Assembly (NCBI GenBank): GCA_050949085.1
Contig: JBMNFB010000001.1
Coordinates: forward strand, 744,001-808,000
From: JBMNFB01 sp050949085
GTDB taxonomy: Bacteria > Bacillota > UBA994 > UBA5500
Direction: 5' to 3'
DNA: 64,000 nt
Part shown: piece after piece, positions 26,068-34,863 of the stretch
Position numbering within the stretch: position 1 is the stretch's first letter
Layout of the letters: the number at the start of each line of letters is the position of its first letter
Program-made: the position numbers and the translations under genes
The notes under the pieces: generated by a model
The model's database searches: none
What the model saw: the letters and a program-made list of their open reading frames with translations, nothing else
What the model was told of the DNA's origin: nothing

Positions 26068-26880
26068 CTAGCCGCCGATGGGCTGGTTCTTGATCGCCTC
26101 GTCCATGATCTGCAGGCGTTCATCCTGCGAGATGCCAGCCAGGATCTCGTTGATCTTGGTGGTCAGCCCGCTTCCCTTCTTCAAGCCCACCGCAACCACG
26201 GTGTCTTCCGGCGAGGTGGTGAACCCATCTGTCAGCTCGATCATCTTCAGATTGGGGTTAGCAGCAGAGGCGCTGACTCCCTCCGGGCGTTCGGATACAT
26301 AAGCGTCAATCATGCCAGCTTCCAGGGCTACGCGCATCGCCGTAAAATCGTCCATGGCCGGCTGCTTCGCCACTCCAGGGATCTGATCGATGACGGTGTA
26401 GTGGAAGGTACCCATCTGCGCCGTCACCTTCGCACCCGCGAAGTCGGCCAGCGTGCTGGCGGCTTCGTACTTGCTGCCGCGCCTGACAACCATGACCAGG
26501 TCGGACTCATAGTAGCTATCCGAGAAGTCGATCCGCTCAGCCCGCTCGGCCGTGGGCGACATACCAGCGATGATCACATCAATCTTGCCCGAGGTGAGCG
26601 CCATCTCCAGACCGTTCCACTCGGTCTTGACGATGGCCAACTCCCTCCCTAAGCCCTCGGCGATACGCTTGGCGATCTCCACATCGTAACCGCCAGCGAA
26701 CTCGGCAGTGCCCTCAATCGGGACAGCGCCGTTAGAATCATCCATCTGCGTCCAGTTGAAAGGGGCGTAGCCCGCTTCCATGCCGGCGCGCAACACGGCG
26801 TCGCCCTGCCCGCCGCACCCGGTTACCAGTGTCATCACAGCCAAGGCAAGCGCCAAGGCCAACATCCATCTATTTCTCAT
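26068..26880 (-). CDS. Amino acid ABC transporter substrate-binding lipoprotein (probably lysine)
   Basis: A 270-residue family-3 solute-binding protein. The signal peptide is LALALALAVMTLVTGC with lipobox VTGC. Typical ligand-pocket segments follow: GMEAGYAPFNW, GGYDVEIAKRIAEGLG, NGLEMALTSGKIDVIIAGM and the TAERAERIDFSDSYY block. It is the first gene of the operon, expressed from behind the riboswitch. The Asp/Glu pattern of the pocket is compatible with a cationic amino acid. Confidence 0.92.
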   Translation of the reverse strand: MRNRWMLALALALAVMTLVTGCGGQGDAVLRAGMEAGYAPFNWTQMDDSNGAVPIEGTAEFAGGYDVEIAKRIAEGLGRELAIVKTEWNGLEMALTSGKIDVIIAGMSPTAERAERIDFSDSYYESDLVMVVRRGSKYEAASTLADFAGAKVTAQMGTFHYTVIDQIPGVAKQPAMDDFTAMRVALEAGMIDAYVSERPEGVSASAANPNLKMIELTDGFTTSPEDTVVAVGLKKGSGLTTKINEILAGISQDERLQIMDEAIKNQPIGG

Positions 26881-26938
26881 ATCTGCCCTCTCCCTTTCTG
26901 TCAGTGAAATCTGTTAGTCCAAGTATTTCTGGGCAAAC

Positions 26939-27186
26939 AAAAAGACCTAAGGCGAAGCTTAGGTCATGGAATACCTACACCTCCCCACTTTCCCTGAATG
27001 AAGTAGCACAACTCAGCAAACCGGGATTGCTTACTGAGACAGTTCTGCAGTTCATCACTGCAGCCCCAACCAGCTACACTTGAGGATGCAACTGGTTTCG
27101 GCGGCATTTCGCCCTCTCTGGCCTCATTGCTTCTCAGGCTCCACCAGAGATTCCTAAACGCCGCGCCTCTACCTCACCGGTCAAAG
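26939..27186 (-). ncRNA. Lysine riboswitch (L box) with intrinsic terminator
   Basis: On the minus strand, upstream of the binding-protein gene, are the lysine-aptamer core sequences: GTGAGGTAGAGGCGCGG, GGAGCCTGAGAAGC, GAGGGCGAAATGCCGCCGAA and GGGGCTGCAGTGATGAACTG. The ACCGG/CCGGT P1 pairing closes the aptamer (about 27186 and 27022). It is followed by a terminator (GACCTAAG/CTTAGGTC, 26944-26965) with a TTTTT run. Lysine binding is expected to favour the terminator and shut off the transporter. This fills most of the 421-bp gap 26881-27301; the remaining 115 bp show only AT-rich promoter-like sequence. Confidence 0.9.
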
Positions 27187-27301
27187 TGAGGCGTTGCTAG
27201 TATTAAGTTATCGCTAGTCTACAAGATAGGTGCCTGTCCTGTCAACCAAACTATATATATTTGCAGGATGATTGTCTCTGCAGGAGTTGGGCTTCTGATT
27301 A

Positions 27302-29830
27302 TCACCCAGCCGATGATCGTTCGTTCACAGCCGCCATCACCCGACGCAAGACGTACATCGGCCTAAGCTGCAGGTCTCTTACATCAGCGAGCTTCTCGTC
27401 ACCCAGCAGGATCTCCCCGCCGATCACTTTGACGTTCATGCCAGCGATCGCAAAGCCCTCGACAGCTGTCTCCTCAGTTAGTTGCCTCGCCGCCAGCAGG
27501 ACTGCCACTGTATCGTCCAGCCGCTGCAGCTCCTTCCAGAGCCGCACCTCGGTATCAGACTTCAGGCTAAGCTCCGGCAGGTGTCGGGCCCGTTTCAGCA
27601 GATATGGCGTCGTATAGATCCGACGGCGGACGCCGTAGCCGGCCGGGAATACCGGACCGACCTCTCGCCACTTATCCACGAGGAATAGGACATAGTCCTC
27701 GCCTGTGCTCCTGCGACGACTGGGAATGGCGATTTCGGATCGCTTCACTAGTCTAGCTTCCACAACCTTGCCCCAGTAGCGAACCCCGTTGAAACGCTCC
27801 CTATTAGCTCCCTGCGGTTCATAGAGCGCGATATGCTCGATATGGAGGAAACCCTTGGGCAGCTCCCGCGCTGGGATGTGGTAGGTACGCATCTCAAGGT
27901 GGTAGTTAAGATGATCTGCGCCGTTGACCACTCCCACCAACACGCTCCGCCGGGCAAACCGCTCTTCATAGTACTCCTGCGTTCCCTCAACCTCTCCAGC
28001 CTGTTCTTGAGCAGTCTCAGGGGAAGCCAGAATCAGATCGTCCAGCATCTGCTCCACCAGCTGGGTGTTACCAGGTAAGAATGGGAGACCGCCGATGCCC
28101 ACCTGTCCGATACTTTCATAGAAACGATGCGGTTCCCCGCCGTCCAGTCCGGCGTACTCGGCTTCATCTGCGTATGGAAAGAGAATCACCGCGCCAAATG
28201 TGCCTCGCCTGTACCCACCGTCCTTCTGTTGATAGACCAACGCATCGCGGTAACGGTGCATAGTGTTGATATCTTCCTCCAGCGGGCCGGGGCGCAGGTA
28301 ACTCCTGGCGTACCAAGTGCCTTCCATGGCAGGGTCGATGCGGTACTTGGCATCGAACAAATAGCGATACTCCATATCTGAACCAGCCTTGCGTAAAGTT
28401 AAGACGTTGTCGGGTTTCTGGGATACCGTTGGCGATGTCGGCTGACGGGCATTATAGCTGAGAATATACTTCTCGCCATTCTGATCGTTGACGAATTCCA
28501 GATCCGCAGTGTGTCGCGTGTCCAACATGACGGCCAATCCCTCGCCCCTGACCATGATCGCGCTCTGCCGCCTCAGACGATACTTCTGGCGCAGGATAGA
28601 GCCCAGAGCCAGGAAGCACCAATACTCATAGAGCTGAGCGACGTCCTTCACGCTCAGCTCAAAAATCTCGCCCTGCAGGGACAGACCCTTGGTCAGCATC
28701 AGATAGTACCGATAGACCTCCCGGTAGCCGGAGGCCATCTGCAGCACCAGCGATTGACCGTCAAGCCTGGTCAATTCCCCACACTCGCGCAGAAACTCGG
28801 CGGTGAGCATGGCCTGCGTCCCGCGCTGCATGCGCTCAATATGTCCCACGACCTCCGGATCAGGCTGGCGGTTAGCTTCGAGGTAGCGCCGGCGTAGATC
28901 GCCCAACCTGCCCAGGATCCGTCTCAGCATCCATTTCACAACTCGGTTTTCGTAGGTATCGTAAGAAACGCGTTTCCGTGCATCCAGCATCCGCGCCGGC
29001 AGATAGACTGAGCCACCTATCCGCAACCCATGTCTGCCCTTCTGCAACTCCTGCGGGTGCCGTTCCAACCAGCGCCGCGACAGGCCATCCGTTCTGCGCA
29101 CTCGTTCCGGCCGCACTAGCACATGGTCTGGAACGATCACCTGCTGGGGTGACTGTTTCACTCGCCGGAAAGCTGCCTGGAGACGGTCAAACAGAAAAGA
29201 TACCACACTGTAGAACTCCGCCAGGCTGGTCTGGCGCTGACTGCCCAGCTTGGCCTGCAAATACGTGCGGCGGAGGAAGTCGAAGGCCAGGTTGTAGACT
29301 TCTTTGTTGACGTCGCTGAGCAGCTGCCAGTAGTCCTCTTTGTACCTCAGCTTGACTGGAAAGACCTCCAGCGTCACCGAGAGCGCTGCCCGACCGTCGA
29401 CCCCTATCTCGAATGTGCTGAAACCAACATCGTTACGGAAGTTCAAGATCCCAGTCAGAGTGTGCCGCCGCCCAACGGGCTTAACGGCGTTACGCAGGTA
29501 CTGATCCCGATGGAAGAAAGTAACCTCCTTGTCGCCCTCTCGCTCAATCACGATCTCATACGGAGTTTGTTCATAGAAGCAGGCGAAGACAGGCTGCAAC
29601 GGAGCGTACGCGGCCATCTGCCCAGGTGCTGCTGGATCAAAGCAGCAGGCACAGATATAGTTACCCCTGATGCTCAGTGTGGCCACGTAATGTTCGGCCA
29701 GATTCTTGGGGATCACGCCTAGCCCCTGGGCTACTGGATGCATCGGTCGCCCCTTGATCGTCAGAGTGAAATCCTCGGTCTCGATATAGAGCAGCTTTAC
29801 TTCCTCAGATCCAATAGGAGGTAAAGCCAT
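27302..29830 (-). CDS. DUF2357-domain protein with PD-(D/E)xK-like nuclease region (McrC-like partner)
   Basis: An 842-residue cytoplasmic protein. The N-terminal half has the pattern of DUF2357 proteins (CCFDPAAPGQM, VSYDTYENRVVKWMLRRIL, LYEYWCFLAL). The central region contains a nuclease-like core: ADLEF, then YRYLFDAKYRID (the D-x-K of a PD-(D/E)xK fold), followed by INTMHRYRDAL, as in McrC/DUF2357 nucleases. The C-terminus has mixed strands and helices of unknown role. It overlaps the end of the AAA+ gene by 26 bases and its start follows GGAGG, so the two are translated together. Inferred role: DNA-cleaving half of a McrBC-like defence system. Confidence 0.8.
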   Translation of the reverse strand: MALPPIGSEEVKLLYIETEDFTLTIKGRPMHPVAQGLGVIPKNLAEHYVATLSIRGNYICACCFDPAAPGQMAAYAPLQPVFACFYEQTPYEIVIEREGDKEVTFFHRDQYLRNAVKPVGRRHTLTGILNFRNDVGFSTFEIGVDGRAALSVTLEVFPVKLRYKEDYWQLLSDVNKEVYNLAFDFLRRTYLQAKLGSQRQTSLAEFYSVVSFLFDRLQAAFRRVKQSPQQVIVPDHVLVRPERVRRTDGLSRRWLERHPQELQKGRHGLRIGGSVYLPARMLDARKRVSYDTYENRVVKWMLRRILGRLGDLRRRYLEANRQPDPEVVGHIERMQRGTQAMLTAEFLRECGELTRLDGQSLVLQMASGYREVYRYYLMLTKGLSLQGEIFELSVKDVAQLYEYWCFLALGSILRQKYRLRRQSAIMVRGEGLAVMLDTRHTADLEFVNDQNGEKYILSYNARQPTSPTVSQKPDNVLTLRKAGSDMEYRYLFDAKYRIDPAMEGTWYARSYLRPGPLEEDINTMHRYRDALVYQQKDGGYRRGTFGAVILFPYADEAEYAGLDGGEPHRFYESIGQVGIGGLPFLPGNTQLVEQMLDDLILASPETAQEQAGEVEGTQEYYEERFARRSVLVGVVNGADHLNYHLEMRTYHIPARELPKGFLHIEHIALYEPQGANRERFNGVRYWGKVVEARLVKRSEIAIPSRRRSTGEDYVLFLVDKWREVGPVFPAGYGVRRRIYTTPYLLKRARHLPELSLKSDTEVRLWKELQRLDDTVAVLLAARQLTEETAVEGFAIAGMNVKVIGGEILLGDEKLADVRDLQLRPMYVLRRVMAAVNERSSAG

Positions 29831-31979
29831 CTTCCTCAAACCTCCGTAACATGATCGCTAGCTTGGCAGCACTGCGCGGATAGGGAAGGAAGTCGTGCGC
29901 CACCTCAAACTCCTCGAGCCGCGCCAGCAAGTCATCATTGGCTGTGGTTAGATCGACGCCGCCGCAAAACTTGAGCAGATCGATCAGCACCCGCCTCACT
30001 CTCTGCGAGCTCCCCTGAATGCGCGGCAGGATCTTCTGCAGCAGCTGATAATCGAACGCCACTGCCTCGTCCAACAGCTCCAGCTGGCGGTTGTGCACCA
30101 TGTAGATCACTATCTCGTCGCGCACACGATACCCCACATGCAGATTTGCCTGCTGGAGGATGTCGTTGATGACAACCAGCTGGTCCACGATACCGTCCGC
30201 GAAATCGGGCTCAACCGCCAGGGCATCAGCCAGATGCACATAGAGGCCGCGAAACTGGCTGTTAGCTACTCTGATCGGCTCAACTGCGTTGCCAGCCTCC
30301 CGCTGATAGCCTTTCAGATCGACTTCTGAGAACTCAATAGTATTCGCTCGATCTAGCACCTTCTTACTGAATGGGTGCGTTGTCTCATCCATGTTGACTG
30401 TGCCGACCAAGTAGAGGTTGTCCGGCCAGCCTAGCCCTGAGTAACGCCGACGATCGGCTTCCGTCCGGAAATGGACCGGTTTGAGCAACGGGTTGGCGAC
30501 GATACGCCCGTCCTCGAGCTTCCGCGTCTCCATGACACTGAGCAGGTCAGACAAGTAATGTTCAACCCGAGCCAGATTCATCTCGTCCAGAACGACCAGG
30601 TACGGCACGTCCGGATTCTGCGCACTCTCCTCGATAATGCCGGTTAACTCACCTGGGCGGAAGTTCCCCTCCAAGTCTACATAGCCCAGCAGGTCCGATC
30701 CGTCGTTCCAGTCTGGCCGTACGGCGATAGGGCGCCATTCGGCGGATATCGCCCTGGCAAATAGTCTCGGCAGCAGGCTTTTTCCCGTCCCCGAGATACC
30801 AGCCAGAATGACGAAAGGCTTGGTGCGCAGGCAGAGGTAGAAGTTGCAGAGGTCGGGGTAGGTGTACTGAAAGCCCTGTGCCAAGACGGACCCATGAACA
30901 TGCTCAAGCAGTTCGCTTATGGATCGGGGTGGCTCCGGTGACTCGTCCATCGGCACTTCGCGCACCTGCCCTTCGATCGCCAGATTACCTCTCAGTTGCG
31001 CGTAGAGCTTCAGCATGTGCTCAAGGTCATCGAGTAGTTCACCGTCGTCCGGTATGTCCCCTCTGTCGTATTTGATGTAGCAGATAATCCCGGCCTCGTA
31101 TTGCTGCGCCAGGCGCGCTTGCCCAATTGCTGCCCCTTCCTCCGCTAGTCCGGTTATGTCGATCTGCTTGCGGAGATCAGCGGCCTTGCCTCGTAACAGG
31201 GCTAAGCCAGATCTGCCTGGGTGCTGCTGCATAGTCTCGGTTACGCCTAACATCAGACATAAGTATACTGAGTCCATATCGGAGCCAAAAAGGTAGACTA
31301 CGTAGACTCCCGATTGAATCGATTCTGTAATATTCGTATCCAATACTGCAACCCAGGGTACAGCTGCCCAATTTCCTTGGCCGGCAGAACCGATGATCTT
31401 ATATGTGTCAGGAGCGACTAGCCCGCTGTCTGCGATGGCGACGGGAAGGTCGCGGGTCAGCACCTTGACAATAGGGACAGAACCACTGAAACGCTGACTG
31501 CGTGCCTCGGGATAGCTTTCCAGAACCTCGTTCAGTAGCGAGTTCAAGGATGACCGAACGACCCGCTCCTCGTAATAGTCATCAAGACGTTGCTCGACCA
31601 ATCGGGCCAGCTCCTCCCTATCTGCAAGAGTCATTTGCGCCCAGAGCTCAGGAACAAACCCAATCTGCTCACCTGTTCGCCTGAGAAGACCAGCGCGGCT
31701 GTAGGCAGCGAATGGATTATCCAGAATAAGTGACCTGACCGCGGCTATGCTCATATCTGCAACTCGGTTAATGCTGGCGCGGGGCTGATCAACGGGAAGA
31801 CCAGCTTTAAGGCGGTCTTCATAGAATGCCTTGAATGCCTGAACAACAGTCTCAAGTTCTACTAGACCGTCTGCGTCTAGCCGGGGAAGCATTGCTTTCA
31901 GCAGGACCAACTTATATGAGAACTGAAGGCTGGAGTCTGTAACATATTCCCTAAGCTTTCTCAGCAACGTATCAGGCAC
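29805..31979 (-). CDS. McrB-like AAA+ NTPase
   Basis: A 724-residue protein. The N-terminal about 370 residues are helical at first, then contain a DUF3578/MrcB-like segment (GSAGQGNWAAVPWVAVLD, YVVYLFGSDMDSVYL, the usual recognition-type domain). The AAA+ domain follows: Walker A AGISGTGKS, Walker B YLVVLDEMNLARVEHY, and the McrB signature GTVNMDETTHPFSKKVLDRAN. McrB-type motors use GTP to translocate and activate a McrC-like nuclease. GTG 31979 is eight bases after AAGGAGG. The order (AAA+ first, nuclease second) and overlap match mcrBC operons. Confidence 0.85.
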   Translation of the reverse strand: MPDTLLRKLREYVTDSSLQFSYKLVLLKAMLPRLDADGLVELETVVQAFKAFYEDRLKAGLPVDQPRASINRVADMSIAAVRSLILDNPFAAYSRAGLLRRTGEQIGFVPELWAQMTLADREELARLVEQRLDDYYEERVVRSSLNSLLNEVLESYPEARSQRFSGSVPIVKVLTRDLPVAIADSGLVAPDTYKIIGSAGQGNWAAVPWVAVLDTNITESIQSGVYVVYLFGSDMDSVYLCLMLGVTETMQQHPGRSGLALLRGKAADLRKQIDITGLAEEGAAIGQARLAQQYEAGIICYIKYDRGDIPDDGELLDDLEHMLKLYAQLRGNLAIEGQVREVPMDESPEPPRSISELLEHVHGSVLAQGFQYTYPDLCNFYLCLRTKPFVILAGISGTGKSLLPRLFARAISAEWRPIAVRPDWNDGSDLLGYVDLEGNFRPGELTGIIEESAQNPDVPYLVVLDEMNLARVEHYLSDLLSVMETRKLEDGRIVANPLLKPVHFRTEADRRRYSGLGWPDNLYLVGTVNMDETTHPFSKKVLDRANTIEFSEVDLKGYQREAGNAVEPIRVANSQFRGLYVHLADALAVEPDFADGIVDQLVVINDILQQANLHVGYRVRDEIVIYMVHNRQLELLDEAVAFDYQLLQKILPRIQGSSQRVRRVLIDLLKFCGGVDLTTANDDLLARLEEFEVAHDFLPYPRSAAKLAIMLRRFEEDGFTSYWI

Positions 31980-32074
31980 ATATGCCGCCTCCTTCACTAC
32001 ACTTGACACAACTACACGTATGAGCCTCTTCAGGCGTACCCGTGGAACGGGCCCAAGCCATGACCACCACAACT

Positions 32075-32103
32075 AAAACGAAGGCCCACCGGCGGGCAGG
32101 CCT
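32075..32103 (-). terminator. Terminator between DUF2726 and McrB-like genes
   Basis: A 9-bp stem with a G-U pair (arms within 32082-32103) followed by TTCGTTTTAG on the minus strand. It would separate the DUF2726 transcript from the McrB-like operon, or attenuate read-through. Confidence 0.65.
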
Positions 32104-32150
32104 ACGTCCTTCTGTAGAGAGAGCCGTTGCCAGTCTAGTTGCCCCTACCA

Positions 32151-32702
32151 TTACGGCTCCGCGGCAACTCCTTCGCTTTGGTGCCGTCCCAAAGCGCCCT
32201 TGACGACCGCCTCAGTGTCGGCTGTAACATAGGCCCTCTTTACGGGAAAGCGAAGCAGGGTCAAGCCAGCGTCGGAGTATGCCTGCTCAATAAAGCGATC
32301 CCTTCTGGCCCGGGCTACTCTGTTATGCGAGGAATCATCCAGCTCAATAACTACAAGTGGTTGGATCTTCTCCTTATCACAGATCACAAAATCTACATGC
32401 TTGGACTGAATGCGGTTCCAGTGGCTCTGCCGCCCAGAGGTCCCTCTGGGCAGATAAAGAAGATCACCCATGCGTACCTTGGCGAATATGTGCACATCTT
32501 CATCCTTTAAGACCAACGACAGTACCTCAAAGAATGAACGCTCAGCTGCTGTAAACAGGTAGTCCTTCTTTCTATATGGTAGACGCTCGTAAGCGCTGGG
32601 CGACTTTGATCCAGATCCTCCGTTTTGCTGCCCGCGCCGGTTTCGCCCTGAAAACCATACAAAAACCGCCCAAGCGATCAAGGCCAGCACTAGGATTTCC
32701 AT
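32151..32702 (-). CDS. Membrane-anchored DUF2726 protein (putative nuclease-like fold)
   Basis: A 183-residue protein with one N-terminal membrane helix (ILVLALIAWAVFVWF) and a DUF2726 domain: FTAAERSFFEVLSLVL, HIFAKVRMGDLL, the strand pair KHVDFVICDKEKIQPLVVIELDD, and DRFIEQAYSDAGLTLLRFPV. The D...ELD pattern resembles a vestigial PD-(D/E)xK endonuclease. It lies upstream of and in the same direction as the McrBC-like pair, but with a terminator between, so membership in that system is only suggested. ATG 32702 follows AAGGAGGA. Confidence 0.75.
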   Translation of the reverse strand: MEILVLALIAWAVFVWFSGRNRRGQQNGGSGSKSPSAYERLPYRKKDYLFTAAERSFFEVLSLVLKDEDVHIFAKVRMGDLLYLPRGTSGRQSHWNRIQSKHVDFVICDKEKIQPLVVIELDDSSHNRVARARRDRFIEQAYSDAGLTLLRFPVKRAYVTADTEAVVKGALGRHQSEGVAAEP

Positions 32703-32932
32703 GGCTTTTCATCCTCCTTCTTCACGTCCGGCGTGTAAACCCAGCCATAATTCATGCAGATTCGCCAAGTTTTGAATATATTCGCCAAATCGGTGCAATT
32801 TTCCTCCCAAAAGGCTTAAAAAGCCGCTTATTTGTCGTTGCCCGAGGTCTACCGGCACCTCCCGGGTTTCCATCCGGACATGCCAGCATAGTACACCCGG
32901 TCTCTACATACCGTAGACCGGGAGGTAGGCCG

Positions 32933-33736
32933 ATGATTGTCTGGGTAGTGCTGGTCGCTGTTGTGTTAGCGTTGGGGTGCCATGAGCTGGCCCACTGGTG
33001 GGTGGCGCGACGCATGGGTTATCTGCCGGAACTGCTGCAGCTTGGGCTGGGGCCAAGGGTCTGTAGAAGGAGAGTGGGCAGCGGTGAGTTTGTGCTGCGG
33101 CTGATCCCGCTGGCGGGACAGGTGAATTTGCCCGCAAGCTTTCGGGAGCAGGCCACCTGGCAACAGGAGTTCATGCTGGCAGTCGCGGGGCCAGCGCTGA
33201 ATGCCACGCTGGGGTTGCTGAGTGCGTTAGTCTGGCTAATGGCCAGATTCTTCGCGCTGGGCCTGGGGGTAGGTGCGGCGCTCAGCCACGCCTGCCGCGG
33301 ACTGTTGGTGCTTCTAGGGGCTCTGTTTGCTGCCTTCTCAGAGGCCATGCAGGCGGCTGTCGCCGTCAGCGCGCCAGCAGGAGACACGGTACTGGCCCAG
33401 GGCACGGCGCCAGCGGCGACAGCTTCCCCTGCCCTCTACTGGTGGCCGCTGCTGATCTTCGCCGCAGTGAACCTGCTGGTGGCAGCAACCAATCTGCTCC
33501 CCTTCCCTCCCCTGGATGGGGCGCGAATGGCGGCAGCGCTGCTGAGGGGGCTTACGGGTTGGCGTCTGCCCGCTGCTGTGGACGCGTTTGGGCTCAACCT
33601 CCTGCTGGCCAGCTGGGTGCTGGTGGTTGCCCGGCTCTGCGGCCAGCCCTGGCCCGCTACCCTGGTGATCTACGCCTGTGTCGCTGCAGGTGCCATGTGG
33701 CTGCACCTCAGGAAAGCGAAGGCCGGCCAGGCCTAG
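32933..33736 (+). CDS. M50 family site-2-type membrane metalloprotease
   Basis: A 267-residue intramembrane zinc protease. The HExxH motif is in the first helix (GCHELAHWWVARR) and the third zinc ligand is in the LDG motif (LPFPPLDGARM). Between them are VAGPALNATLGLL (the NPxxN-like segment) and several membrane helices. It is shorter than SpoIVFB-type proteins with CBS domains, and its substrate is unknown. ATG 32933 follows GGGAGG. Monocistronic by appearance. Confidence 0.85.
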   Translation: MIVWVVLVAVVLALGCHELAHWWVARRMGYLPELLQLGLGPRVCRRRVGSGEFVLRLIPLAGQVNLPASFREQATWQQEFMLAVAGPALNATLGLLSALVWLMARFFALGLGVGAALSHACRGLLVLLGALFAAFSEAMQAAVAVSAPAGDTVLAQGTAPAATASPALYWWPLLIFAAVNLLVAATNLLPFPPLDGARMAAALLRGLTGWRLPAAVDAFGLNLLLASWVLVVARLCGQPWPATLVIYACVAAGAMWLHLRKAKAGQA

Positions 33737-33900
33737 AATCCATCGCACAGGCGCTGCATGTTGGCTGCCCTGCATGGCGGCGCTGCGGAATCGCCAGTTG
33801 CGGCGGGACGGCGACGCTAACTTCCTGGCAGGGACAGGATTGGGCAAGGTGTGCGCAGAATGATTCAAGACAGAGTCGTGACAGCAAGGAGGAGTAGCGG

Positions 33901-34728
33901 ATGGAGGCTGAGCGATCGGCGGGGTTGCCCAGGCGTGTGCCGGAGGAGTTGCGCCAGCTGCTGGAGGCGGCGCATCTGGAACGGGACGCGATCGGTATGT
34001 CTCGCGCGGCAATCTACCGTGTGAGTGGGCTGCCGCAGTGGGGTACTGCCTATTTGAAGGTGGAGGAATGCACGGAGGAGGATGACCTGCTTCGAGAAAA
34101 GCAGGTGCTGGAATGGCTGCGGGGCAGGCTGCCGGTGCCACAGGTGCTCTATTTCGATGAACTGGACGGGACGCAGTTCCTGCTGATCAGCGAGATAGCG
34201 GGGCTGCATGCGGCGGCGGAAGAACACTTTGTTTCAGAGGCAGCCATAACGGCAATGATTAGGGCATTGGCGCGCGGCCTGCGCCAGGTCCACGCGCTGG
34301 ATTTCCGGGAGTGCCCCTTTCGGCGCGACCTGGACGTGGTCTTGGCGGAAGCGCAAGAACGGGTGGAGCGCGGCCTGGTGGATTCCAGCGAGCTAGAGCG
34401 CGAGAACATGGGGCGCGACCCCCGCGAGATACTGCAGGAGCTGCAGGACACCCGCCCTGCTGCGGAGGATCTGGTATTCACCCACGGCGACTACTGCTTG
34501 CCGAACATTATCCTGCAGGGCGACAAGATTAGCGGATTTGTTGACTGGGGCCGCGGCGGCGTAGCCGATCGCTACACCGATATCGCCCTGGCCGTGCGCA
34601 GCCTGCGCTACAATCTCGCTGGGCGTGCTGATCTCGACCTCATCCGCATCTTCCTGGGGGAGTATGGGCTGTCGCCAGCGGATGAAGCGAAGATCGACTA
34701 CTATATCCTGCTCGACGAACTGTCTTAG
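33901..34728 (+). CDS. Aminoglycoside 3'-phosphotransferase-like kinase
   Basis: A 275-residue small-molecule kinase of the APH/choline-kinase superfamily. The ATP-site Lys is in AYLKVEE. The catalytic loop is FTHGDYCLPNIIL (HGDxxxxN), the metal-binding loop is GFVDWGRGGVADRYTDIA and the C-terminus resembles APH(3') (FLGEYGLSPADEAKIDYYILLDEL). These features match APH(3')-type enzymes that phosphorylate kanamycin-like drugs, but chromosomal homologs may use other substrates. ATG 33901 follows AAGGAGGAG. No mobile-element sequences flank it. Confidence 0.85.
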   Translation: MEAERSAGLPRRVPEELRQLLEAAHLERDAIGMSRAAIYRVSGLPQWGTAYLKVEECTEEDDLLREKQVLEWLRGRLPVPQVLYFDELDGTQFLLISEIAGLHAAAEEHFVSEAAITAMIRALARGLRQVHALDFRECPFRRDLDVVLAEAQERVERGLVDSSELERENMGRDPREILQELQDTRPAAEDLVFTHGDYCLPNIILQGDKISGFVDWGRGGVADRYTDIALAVRSLRYNLAGRADLDLIRIFLGEYGLSPADEAKIDYYILLDELS

Positions 34729-34744
34729 CGTGTCGCATCCTCGC

Positions 34745-34784
34745 GAGCGTTGGGGACGATCCCCAGCGCTCAGTCTTATCTCAA
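34745..34784 (+). repeat. Dispersed hairpin repeat, copy D
   Basis: The most diverged copy: GAGCGTTGGGG/CCCCAGCGCTC stem (34745-34755 with 34761-34771, one G-U pair), a GACGAT core, and a CTTATCTCAAC tail. It lies 16 bp after the APH-like gene stop. Confidence 0.6.
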
Positions 34785-34810
34785 CCACACCAGCGCGCTA
34801 TCGTCGCACA

Positions 34811-34849
34811 AAAAGAGGGGCCAGTCGCACTGGACCTGACCCCTCTTTT
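34811..34849. terminator. Bidirectional terminator between APH-like and M42 genes
   Basis: AAAAGAGGGG/CCCCTCTTTT stem (34811-34820 with 34840-34849) with an inner CCAGT/ACTGG hairpin, giving T-runs in both directions. Confidence 0.88.
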
Positions 34850-34863
34850 AATAGCTACGAAGC

